Assembly (NCBI GenBank): GCA_016201205.1
Contig: JACQDF010000219.1
Span: 16,113 to 80,112, forward strand
Length of the DNA: 64,000 nt
Source of the DNA: Acidobacteriota bacterium
GTDB taxonomy: Bacteria; Acidobacteriota; Terriglobia; Bryobacterales; Bryobacteraceae
Direction of reading: 5' to 3'
The translations under genes and the position numbers were made by a program. The notes under the pieces are model-generated. The model saw nothing but the letters and a program-made list of their open reading frames with translations, was not told the DNA's origin and ran no database searches. This document shows positions 16,483-23,511 of the stretch, one piece after another; position 1 is the stretch's first letter, and each line of letters begins with the position of its first letter.

Positions 16483-17580
16483 CTATTTGGCGCCCTTCCG
16501 CAATGGAACCGGGGAACGCTGCCCGTCGTGATTGGCGTAACGGAACAACCACCGGATCGGAACGGTCTGGGGCGAGTAGCAGATTCGATCGTCACAGGCC
16601 TGGTAATAGAAAGAATCTTCGATCTGCAACGTGCCATCAGGGGCAAGCAGCGGCCGGACCTCGCCGGCTTGCCCCACTGTCAAGTCGCGCGTGATCCGGA
16701 AGCGGCCCTCATAGACTGGAACCGTCTCCCCAATCGCAGGCAGGTGGAGCATCTTCGAGTTGGGGAGCGATACCTCATGAAGCAGCCACCCTGTTGAGTT
16801 CTTGATCCGCCATTCGATCGGTTTGTAGCCTTTGACACCGGGCGCGTAGACGTGCATTCGGGCCTTCAACCCAAGTTCCATGACCAGGGTGACTCGATTG
16901 CCGGGCCGAACTGTTTCGTCGCTGGCATAATACCGAAGCTTCAGATGCGCGGTTTCCACCTCCGTGGATCGACCATCCAGGCCAATACCAAGCTCCTTGA
17001 CCAACACTCCGGACGTCGTAAAACGCTCGCGATGGTCCTCTTCGAAATACTTCGCAACGACGACTCCTCGCTCGTCGACCAGGTAGGTCCCTGGGAACGG
17101 GACACCGTACCACTCATGGTCCGGCGGGAAGTTGTCATTCAAGATGCCGAAGGCCCGAATCATTCTCGAATCCGAGTCACCGAGCAGCGGATAGTTGACG
17201 CCCTTTCGTGCCGCAAACTCCGCCAACAGCTCAGGCTTGTCGTAGGTGATGGCCGCAATGCCGATGCCTTTCGATGCAAGCTCCAACTTCTTCTTTCCCA
17301 GCTCCACGAGCTGGGTCTTGCAGAACGGTCACCAGTCCGCCGACCGCACGAACATCAACAAAGCGCCCTTCGGGCCGCGGATGGATTCAAGAGTCTGTTT
17401 CCGGCCATGCTGGTCGGTCACTTCGAACGAGGGGATCGGACTGCCGACCGCCGGTCCGGTCTTCAGGTTCTTGTCGAGTTCCGGGACGGGCCGCAGGCGA
17501 GGCCGCTCCGTGTCTTGTGCCGCGACGCCACCGGTCAGCCAAAACCCTGCAACCAGGATCACACTCCACGAACTCCGCAC
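16483..17580 (-). CDS. Secreted redoxin + DsbD-N-like selenoprotein (Sec84)
   Basis: The GTG at 17580 follows AGGAGG at 5 nt and opens a signal peptide (MRSSWSVILVAGFW...GVAAQ). The redoxin domain reads to R-S-A-D-W, then TGA at 17329-17331, then P-F-C-K-T-Q, and continues in the same frame to 16483. With codon 84 as Sec the protein is 365 residues with the motif W-U-P-F-C in place of the usual W-C-P-F-C. Residues about 95-180 complete the AhpC/TSA-like fold. Residues about 190-365 resemble the DsbD N-terminal/DsbC corrector domain (YYQACDDRICYSP). A hairpin lies 13 nt after the TGA. It is probably a periplasmic thiol-selenol oxidoreductase linked to the mer genes. Confidence 0.88.
17298..17314 (-). 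promoter_or_regulatory. Candidate bacterial SECIS for Sec84
   Basis: A perfect 7-bp stem (CCAGCTC with GAGCTGG) closes a GTG loop. On the transcribed strand the loop starts 20 nt after the TGA at 17329-17331. Stem, distance and loop guanines fit a SelB-binding SECIS. Confidence 0.68.
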
Positions 17581-17714
17581 CTCGACCTCCTAACGGCCCT
17601 TCCGGAAGGGCCGTGCACCTCGAGAACAAATACGTCGATTTCCTCGCCTCGGGCCGGCACCGCCGCCCCCAGGGCAAGTCCGAGAAGAGGGTTGTACACG
17701 TTGCGACGCAGCAT
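17559..17714 (-). CDS. Small ORF upstream of the Sec-redoxin, unknown
   Basis: 51 codons from ATG 17714 with an ideal GGAGG 7 nt before it. The product starts MLRRNVYNPLLGLALGAAVPA and has a short hydrophobic region that could be a weak leader. The reading frame runs through the palindrome at 17593-17614 and over the redoxin GTG start, ending 22 nt inside that gene. Its strong ribosome site suggests it is translated, perhaps as a leader that couples to the redoxin, or it may be a decayed small gene. No family was recognised. Confidence 0.38.
   Translation of the reverse strand: MLRRNVYNPLLGLALGAAVPARGEEIDVFVLEVHGPSGRAVRRSRCGVRGV
17593..17614. promoter_or_regulatory. Perfect 22-bp palindrome before the Sec-redoxin RBS
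   Basis: ACGGCCCTTCC is followed directly by its inverse. On the minus strand it ends 2 nt before the AGGAGG of the redoxin gene. There is no T-run, so it is not a classic terminator. It could be a repressor operator or an RNA hairpin that controls access to the ribosome site. Confidence 0.5.
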
Positions 17715-17819
17715 GGCTGATCCTCCATTATCGTGGTTTTCGCCGGCCGGAATGAAAAAGTGACGGTCCGGCCAGAACTTTCTTGGGACGAATTAGCGGC
17801 TCACTTCTACGAGAGGAGC

Positions 17820-19484
17820 TCAAGCCGCGCAGCAGGAGAGCTTGGCGACGTCTTTCTTGAAGGTCAAGGCAGCCAGCTTCAGGCCTTCGACCATGGTCAG
17901 GTAGGGGTGGAAGGTTTCCGTAATGTCCTGGATGGTGAGCCCGAATCGAATCGCAAGGGTGGCCTCCTGAATCACGTCGCCGGCATCAGCAGCCAATACA
18001 TGCGCTCCCAGAAGCCGTCCGGTATCTTCCTCCGCGATCAGCTTGATCAGACCGCGGGTGTCGCGGGCGGCCAGCGCACGTGGCACATTATTGAGGTCGA
18101 GTACTGCGATTTTGACCCTGTGGCCTCGTTCGCGGGCCTGTTTCTCAGTCAGACGCACGCTGGCGATTTGCGGGTCTGTGAAAGTCACTCGCGGCAAGGC
18201 AAACAGATCGTAAACACGTCCGGCGCCGTTGAGGGCATTTTCGGCCGCCAGCCCCCCAGCGTATGCGGCCACATAGACGAACATCGGATCACCGATGCAG
18301 TCACCTGCTGCGTAAACGTCCGGGTTTGCACTCTGGAGATGCTCGTTTACTACAACCTCCCCCTTGGAGCCGGTTTCCACGCCCGCTGCTTCGAGACCAA
18401 GGCCAGCCGTATTCGGCCGGCGGCCCGTGGCGATCATCAGCTCGCTTGCCGCGCAGAGCTCCTCTTTTCCATCGAGCAACGCATGGATCATGTACTTCCT
18501 GTCTTTGCGCTCGACCCTCTGGATGGTTGCGTTCGTACACACGCGCACTTTTTCGTCTTCGAGATATCGAGTGATCGCTGTTCCGATCTCTGGCTCTTCC
18601 GCGGCGGCTAGTTGTGGCTGGGATTCGAAAGCCATTACCCGAACGCCGAATCGGGCAAACAGTTGTGCAAACTCCAGGCCGATGGCGCCACCGCCGACGA
18701 TCATCATTGAATCCGGCAACTCGGATAGGCTCAAGGCTTCCGTGCTGTCGAGATAACCCGTTTCCTCCAAGCCCGGAATGGGTGGCGCCCAGGGAAGTGA
18801 GCCGGTAGCGATCAGAATCTTTCCTGGTGAATAGGCGCTGCCATTGACGGCGAGACCGCGCCCTCCAGTGAGGACACCTTGGCCGTGAAGAATCGTGATG
18901 TTGGGGTATTGCCCGGCCACGTGAACGTACTTGTCTTCTCGCAACGCCTCGACCAGCTCATCTTTCTGCTGCACGACGCGCCGCCAGTCCGACGGCGGAG
19001 GACAGGCGGTCAAGCCTTCGAATTTCGGGTACGCGGAGTGATAGCAGAGCTCCGCGGCCTTGATCAAGGTCTTCGAGGGTACGCAGCCGATGTTGACGCA
19101 AGTGCCGCCGATCGTCCCCTTTTCGACGATCCCCACTTTCGCCCCAAGCTCGGCTGCTTTGATCGCGGCGGCAAATGCGGCGGATCCCCCTCCCAGAATC
19201 ATCAAGTCGAATTGCTCTCCGCCGGACGGCGCCTGCCGTGTTCCTTCCAGCGAGCGCCGCTCGAGGACGACAGCGCGATAACCGGCTTGCTCGACCGCCT
19301 TCGTTATCGTCTCAGCAGCGACGTCGGAGCCTGCAACGACCACAGCCTGGCCGGATTTCCAGCTTCCCACCTCGGCCCGCTCCACGCCGGTCACTCCTTG
19401 CAAGGCTTTGGCGACATGACGGGCGCACCCATCGCACGTCATGCCCTCGATTCGCAGTTTGACATGAACCTTCGAATTCGCCAT
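17820..19484 (-). CDS. merA: Mercuric reductase MerA with N-terminal HMA domain
   Basis: 554 residues from ATG 19484, preceded by CTGGAG at about 7 nt. Residues 1-70 are a heavy-metal-associated domain with GMTCDGC (C17, C20). The core has the FAD motif LGGGSAAFAAA, the redox centre GTCVNIGCVPSKT, a second Rossmann GGGAIGLEF, YAAGDCIGD, and the C-terminal vicinal cysteines C551-C552 (LSCCAA) that hand Hg(II) to the active site of the partner subunit. All MerA hallmarks are intact, so it should reduce Hg(II) to Hg(0) with NADPH in the cytoplasm. It is 16 bp downstream of the Sec-containing merB-like gene and is the last certain gene of the mer operon. Confidence 0.94.
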   Translation of the reverse strand: MANSKVHVKLRIEGMTCDGCARHVAKALQGVTGVERAEVGSWKSGQAVVVAGSDVAAETITKAVEQAGYRAVVLERRSLEGTRQAPSGGEQFDLMILGGGSAAFAAAIKAAELGAKVGIVEKGTIGGTCVNIGCVPSKTLIKAAELCYHSAYPKFEGLTACPPPSDWRRVVQQKDELVEALREDKYVHVAGQYPNITILHGQGVLTGGRGLAVNGSAYSPGKILIATGSLPWAPPIPGLEETGYLDSTEALSLSELPDSMMIVGGGAIGLEFAQLFARFGVRVMAFESQPQLAAAEEPEIGTAITRYLEDEKVRVCTNATIQRVERKDRKYMIHALLDGKEELCAASELMIATGRRPNTAGLGLEAAGVETGSKGEVVVNEHLQSANPDVYAAGDCIGDPMFVYVAAYAGGLAAENALNGAGRVYDLFALPRVTFTDPQIASVRLTEKQARERGHRVKIAVLDLNNVPRALAARDTRGLIKLIAEEDTGRLLGAHVLAADAGDVIQEATLAIRFGLTIQDITETFHPYLTMVEGLKLAALTFKKDVAKLSCCAA

Positions 19485-19500
19485 TACACTCCAGTACTGA

Positions 19501-20394
19501 TCACTTCTGATCTCGCTTCAAAAACTCACCCACTGGCATCGCTTTGCGCCCCTGGAATTGAGGGTAGCGGGCCAGCCATTCTTTCAAGTGCTCTTTCGAA
19601 CTGAAGAGATTGTTGATGCCTCAACCGCCGCCCTGAAAGACGATCGGCTCGGATGGATTGGCGCTCTTCAGGCGGCCCCGTTCGATTCTCAGCGATATAC
19701 GCTGAGTGCAGTGGGCGCACGAGTCCTCGATCTTCAACGTGTCGGTGGAGTGTGTGCTGTTGACCAACAGCAGAAAATCCACCGCTCAAGCGACTTCGAA
19801 CTTGTCGCGACCGTTCACCTCCACCTGGTGTGAGAAGAAATCAATACGATAGGTGGGGCGTCGCGAGTAGCGAGACGCCACCCTGTAGCCGCTCTCTTTT
19901 CCATCACTTTCGACTGCGATGGCGCCGAAGTCTTCGAGGAAGCGAAGCGGCTGCTGGAGTGAACGAGGCGAGATACCCACCTGCCGGCCGATGTCTTCCA
20001 GCTTCGCAACGCCCTGGTGTTGAATCTCGTGGAAGAGGATGGCCCGGGCGATCAACTTCTCCTCCGCAGTGAGCGCGATCGTCGTGACGCCATGTCGTGC
20101 TGGCGCCGTGAACCCTGCGCGGTGGGCTTCCAAGAACCTTGCCAGCCGGAGTCGTGACCCGTCGGACAGCTTCGTATGTGTGACCTTGGCTGCCACACCG
20201 AGGCCGGTCGTCCGGTACTGCTTGGCCCAGTCCAGACGCAGGTATTCCAAAAGCGCTCTCTCGGAGGCCGTGAATTGAGACGTGTCGATCGGGGGCTTTG
20301 TCGTCTGCTCCTGAGCCGCGAGTGAGACGGCCAGCAGGCCCAGAACGAGCCCCCGCCGGCCGCTACGAAGCACACGAATCGTTTGGTTCTTCAT
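19501..20394 (-). CDS. merB: MerB-like organomercurial lyase with two Sec codons
   Basis: From ATG 20394 (AAGGAGG 10 nt upstream) the frame reads a signal-like leader (GLVLGLLAVSLAAQ), a winged-helix domain (AKLEDIGRQVGISPRSLQQPLRFLEDFGAI) and then F-E-V-A-TGA-A-V-D at 19786-19788. It continues with E-D-S-C-A-H-C and meets a second TGA at 19621-19623 (Q-G-G-G-TGA-G-I-N-N-L-F-S-S-K-E-H-L). It ends at the true stop, 19501. In MerB the catalytic set is Cys96, Asp99, Cys159. Here the two TGA codons (203 and 258) occupy the two cysteine places and D206 keeps the +3 spacing. Hairpins follow each TGA. The 297-residue product should cleave C-Hg bonds using selenols. It lies between merP and merA. Confidence 0.86.
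19591..19608 (-). promoter_or_regulatory. Candidate bacterial SECIS for Sec258 of merB
   Basis: CTCTT and AAGAG form a 5-bp stem, extendable by a C-G pair with one bulge, around an AGTTC-containing loop that begins 17-18 nt after TGA 19621-19623. It is weaker than the first hairpin but correctly placed. Confidence 0.5.
19755..19772 (-). promoter_or_regulatory. Candidate bacterial SECIS for Sec203 of merB
   Basis: TGCTGTT and AACAGCA form a perfect 7-bp stem with the loop GGTC. The loop starts 20 nt after TGA 19786-19788. GGUC recalls the GGUCU apical loop of the E. coli fdhF SECIS. Confidence 0.72.
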
Positions 20395-20430
20395 AGCACG
20401 CATGCCTCCTTCAGCATGCGGAGACCCGCA

Positions 20431-20715
20431 TCACTTGCCGGTCTTGCCTGGCTGGGCTTCGAACCCGGTCTTCTTGATGGCATCCGCAAGCTGCTTTTCC
20501 GTTACCTGGCTGTCTTCGTAGACCACGGTAGCGGTTCCTTTCTCCAGGCTCACGTCCGCATCTTTCACACCCTTGGTTGCGGTCAACGCCTTCTTCACCG
20601 TCGCGACGCACGATCCGCACGTCATTCCCTTGACCTTAATCTCGGCGGTGGCATCCTTGGCGACCGCAAGGCCGCACGCCAATGCCATTCCGGCAATTAC
20701 TGCGATGAGCTTCAT
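20431..20715 (-). CDS. merP: MerP-like periplasmic mercury-binding protein
   Basis: 94 residues from ATG 20715 with AAGGAG 8 nt upstream. A signal peptide (MKLIAVIAGMALACGLAVAK) precedes one HMA fold with GMTCGSC (C33, C36), the Hg(II)-binding pair of MerP. The K-rich helix T-V-K-K-A-L and the E-D-S-Q-V-T-E-K-Q-L strand-helix are as in MerP. It should bind Hg(II) in the periplasm and pass it to the MerT-like membrane protein encoded 15 bp upstream. Confidence 0.92.
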   Translation of the reverse strand: MKLIAVIAGMALACGLAVAKDATAEIKVKGMTCGSCVATVKKALTATKGVKDADVSLEKGTATVVYEDSQVTEKQLADAIKKTGFEAQPGKTGK

Positions 20716-20730
20716 TTTGTCTCTCCTTTT

Positions 20731-21669
20731 CTAAGTCTTTCGGACGCGATATCCCGCCTCCTCAATGGCCTTTTCCATCTGTGCGGGTGTTGCTGAATGA
20801 GGGTCGTAGTCGATCTCGGCTTTCTTGTGCTCGAACGAAACCGCAGCCTTCCGAACGCCCGCCACTGCCTTCAATTTGTTCTCGACCGCGGTTGCGCAAG
20901 CCGCACAGTCCACACCCTCGACCACAAACGTCGCGTGCGCGACGGCGGATGCCTGGACCGTGCGTCCCGCAGCTCCGAGGGAACCGCCGGAAAGCAGAAA
21001 GTCCGCCACCGCGCCCGAGTAGTACGGAAAAGCGGCAAACAGAATGACTGCGGCCGTGACCAGCCACAGCGCCAGCCGGCCGGATCGCCGCGTGGACGGC
21101 ATGGCACAGGCGGAGCCGGGCGCGCAGTCCGCCACTCTGGGCCGATAAGCGAAATAGAACCCCACCCCCAGCAGTCCAAACGTCAGAGCCAGCAGGTACG
21201 GTCTCCAGGCCGCAAACAACGCCGATGCGCCGAGAATAGAGAATCCCGTCAGCGCGAAAACGATGGGAAGAATGCAGCAGAAGCTGGCGACAATCGCGGC
21301 GGCAACGGAGCCCGCCATCAGCAGCGGGGCGCGCGTCGATTTCTGTCCGGCCCCCGCTGGCTGAGCCTCGCGGAGCGCCTGGCGAATCATTTCGCCTGAT
21401 GGCAAACCCTCTCTCCGGCCGCCCACTATGTACGTCCTGCACATCATTCCGTATTCCCGCGCTGAACGGGCGGCCGGTTCCACATCAAGGCCGTTGACGC
21501 GGATACTCGGCGACCCCATAAAGCCCAGCGCCTGAGCGGTCGCATCGTCGGGGACATTCACTTCGGAAACCTGGGCCGAGATGCCCTCTTCCTTCAGCAC
21601 GTCCCGTACTCGTTCGACGGCTGGTTTGTGGTTGGGGCACCCGTCAAAATATAGAATTTCGATTTTCAT
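20731..21669 (-). CDS. merT: Thioredoxin-like-MerT-MerP three-domain fusion
   Basis: 312 residues from ATG 21669. Residues 1-105 are a small thioredoxin-like domain with CPNH (C11) and the S-P-S-I-R-V-N-G strand. Residues 115-225 are MerT-like: three hydrophobic helices with the vicinal pair C131-C132 in SFCCILP, plus C182 and C188 in the cytoplasmic loop. Residues 245-312 are an HMA domain with DCAAC (C255, C258). It should move Hg(II) across the inner membrane. Fusion of capture, transport and delivery domains is unusual compared with the separate MerT and MerP of proteobacteria. It is the second gene of the mer operon, 13 bp after merR. Confidence 0.87.
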   Translation of the reverse strand: MKIEILYFDGCPNHKPAVERVRDVLKEEGISAQVSEVNVPDDATAQALGFMGSPSIRVNGLDVEPAARSAREYGMMCRTYIVGGRREGLPSGEMIRQALREAQPAGAGQKSTRAPLLMAGSVAAAIVASFCCILPIVFALTGFSILGASALFAAWRPYLLALTFGLLGVGFYFAYRPRVADCAPGSACAMPSTRRSGRLALWLVTAAVILFAAFPYYSGAVADFLLSGGSLGAAGRTVQASAVAHATFVVEGVDCAACATAVENKLKAVAGVRKAAVSFEHKKAEIDYDPHSATPAQMEKAIEEAGYRVRKT

Positions 21670-21682
21670 CGTATGAACTCTC

Positions 21683-22132
21683 CTAACCTCCCGTTGCCCG
21701 GCTGATCTCCTCAAGGACGGGGCAGCAGCCTTCATGGGACATGCCGCTTGTCTTCAAACCCCGGTCGCATTTGCGCAAAGCGACTCTTAAGCCGTGCTCC
21801 AGCGTCTGCAGCTCTTCGATCTTTTTCACCACGCGGGCCAACTTCTGCTCCAGCAGTTCCTTGACGTGGGAGCACGCAGGAACGTCTTCACCTCGCAGGA
21901 TCAGCAGCTCCCGAATCTCATCCAGCGAAAAGCCCAGCTCCTGGCATTTGCGAATGAACCGTAAGGCTTGAATCTCGCGTGGGCCGAACAGGCGAAAGCC
22001 CCCCTCGGTCCGCGCCGAGCGTCTCAACAACCCTTCTTTTTCGTAGAACCGTATCGTGTCGATGCTCAGGCCGGTCTCCCGGGCGACCTGACCGATCTTT
22101 ACCGCCGCGCTCACCTGTCTTTTTGTTCCCAT
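21683..22132 (-). CDS. merR: MerR-family metal-responsive regulator
   Basis: 149 residues from ATG 22132; a GTG at 22114 is an alternative start. The helix-turn-helix is VKIGQVARETGLSIDTIRFYEKEGLL and the wing contains R-T-E-G-G-F-R-L-F. The metal-binding cysteines are C87, C122 and C136-C137. The C87-C122 distance of 35 equals that of C82-C117 in Hg-responsive MerR, while the C-terminal CC pair is more like Zn/Pb sensors, so Hg(II), Pb(II) or Zn(II) could be the inducer. The promoter directly upstream has a 20-bp spacer with the dyad expected for MerR activation. The gene heads the mer operon. Confidence 0.9.
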   Translation of the reverse strand: MGTKRQVSAAVKIGQVARETGLSIDTIRFYEKEGLLRRSARTEGGFRLFGPREIQALRFIRKCQELGFSLDEIRELLILRGEDVPACSHVKELLEQKLARVVKKIEELQTLEHGLRVALRKCDRGLKTSGMSHEGCCPVLEEISRATGG

Positions 22133-22136
22133 GCAT

Positions 22137-22168
22137 AGAATACACTCTGGAGGCGACTCCAGAGTCAA
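22137..22168 (-). promoter_or_regulatory. MerR-type promoter/operator of the mer operon
   Basis: -35 TTGACT (22163-22168) and -10 TATTCT (22137-22142) are 20 bp apart, longer than normal, as MerR-family activators require. The spacer holds a perfect dyad of 9-bp arms, ACTCTGGAG and CTCCAGAGT (22144-22165). The layout is very close to the zntA promoter of E. coli as I remember it. The -10 ends only 4 nt before the merR ATG, so the message may be leaderless. Confidence 0.85.
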
Positions 22169-22193
22169 GCCCCTGAAGCAAAAAAAGTTTTAT

Positions 22194-22669
22194 TTCGCCG
22201 CTCCAAGCGAGCGCGGTGAGGACGCGGATAACGGAACCTGCGATGGGGTGCTGGCGTACCACATCGACAAAGGGAAAATCGATGGAACCGATGTCTCCGG
22301 CCTGAGCCTTGGCCTGGTGGCTCACATCCCGGGCAACATCCTGCAAGGCAACTGGCGGATCGTTGTCTTCATGGACGATAAGGCGAGCCCGCAACAGCAG
22401 GAGGCGATCCTCAACGCCTGGACCGGGAAACTGGGAGGTCCCCTCGCCGACATGGCCAAGCTCGTCGGCGAGGTAATCGCGGTGGATATAGGAGCCCCTC
22501 CGGCAACGTGACCACTCTGAACGAGAGCATTTTTTCCACCATCCCGGGTTCGCCGGCCTACGTCAGCAAGGCTTCGCACTTTCGGAGGCAGGGAAGCAAG
22601 TACGGGCTCCGCGACATCGACCTCAAGAACAACAATGCCATCCAGGGTTCGTTCCGCTTCGTGGCCTGA
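22194..22669 (+). pseudogene. DUF1326 remnant
   Basis: The part from about 22236 reads G-V-L-A-Y-H-I-D-K-G-K-I-D-G-T-D-V-S-G-L and later N-W-R-I-V-V-F-M-D, G-G-P-L-A-D-M-A-K-L-V-G-E, which is the DUF1326 core. The usual N-terminus with its C-x-C/CPC metal motif is missing, replaced by unrelated AT-rich sequence. TGA stops the frame at 22509-22511, a middle block is lost, and the C-terminal piece (SKASHFRRQGSKYG to FRFVA) continues in another frame to 22669. It looks deleted and frameshifted, most likely dead. DUF1326 genes normally sit beside DUF2182, as here. Confidence 0.7.
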
Positions 22670-23417
22670 CGCCGTTCTCACGGCCGTTCTTGGCGCCCTC
22701 GTTGTGCTTGCCTGGTGGTCATTGTGGCTGTGGGGCCGCTCGCCGCAGGGACACGCGCTGTTGCACGGCTCCGCCCATGCGGGGATGGCTGCGGCCGATC
22801 CCCTGCGGTTCGGCCTGATCTTCATCACCGGCTGGACGCTGATGACGGTCGCGATGATGCTGCCTACCAGCGTTCCGCTGCTGGTGCTGTTCCAGCGCAT
22901 GATCCACGGGCGGGGCACGGTGGCGTGGTTGCTGGCCGTGGTGATCTTCGGCTACCTCGTCGTGTGGGCGCTGGTCGGAGCAGGTTTGCAGGCGCTGAAC
23001 TGGCTGCTACAAGCAGGCGCCGTCAGGATCGCCTGGCCCGCCGCCGCACCCTGGATCGGCGCCGCCGCGATCCTGACCATCGCGGGGCTGTACCAATTCT
23101 CTTCGCTAAAGTACGCGTGCCTGGAGAAATGCCGGTCGCCTCTCTCGTTCCTGATCGCCCGCTGGCAGGGGGGTAACGAATCTCTGCAGGCACTGCGGCT
23201 CGGGGCTGCCCACGGACTGTTCTGCGTAGGCTGCTGCTGGTCGCTGATGCTATTGATGTTCGTAGTGGGCGCCGGGAGCCTTGGCGGGATGCTGGTATTG
23301 GGCGTGGTGATGGCCGTCGAGAAGAATTTCACGTGGGGACGCCAGGTGAGCGCGCCGCTCGGAGTGCTGCTGCTGGTCGGGGCCGCGGCGGCACTGGTCG
23401 CCGGGGTCCGCACCTGA
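22635..23417 (+). CDS. DUF2182 membrane protein
   Basis: 260 residues with about seven hydrophobic helices. Family hallmarks seen are WTLMTVAMMLPTSVPLL in the second helix region, the Y-Q-F-S-S-L-K-Y-A-C-L-E-K-C-R-S-P loop and the G-L-F-C-V-G-C-C-W-S-L-M segment with vicinal cysteines. DUF2182 proteins are predicted metal-binding membrane proteins, usually encoded with DUF1326. The start overlaps the broken DUF1326 gene, so the partner is probably lost. Cysteines in the helices suggest metal transport, but the function is unproven. Confidence 0.82.
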   Translation: MPSRVRSASWPDAVLTAVLGALVVLAWWSLWLWGRSPQGHALLHGSAHAGMAAADPLRFGLIFITGWTLMTVAMMLPTSVPLLVLFQRMIHGRGTVAWLLAVVIFGYLVVWALVGAGLQALNWLLQAGAVRIAWPAAAPWIGAAAILTIAGLYQFSSLKYACLEKCRSPLSFLIARWQGGNESLQALRLGAAHGLFCVGCCWSLMLLMFVVGAGSLGGMLVLGVVMAVEKNFTWGRQVSAPLGVLLLVGAAAALVAGVRT

Positions 23418-23511
23418 AAGTCAGTCGTTCTCGCAATGTCCAAGGACGTCCTCGCCGGAACGATAACCTTCACCCCGGATCAGGCGAATACACTGGGGGA
23501 GGGCAGCCTCG

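Noticed and set aside
17820..17822. Readthrough of the merA stop TGA
   Set aside because: MerA proteins normally end just after the vicinal cysteines, and no conserved sequence follows.
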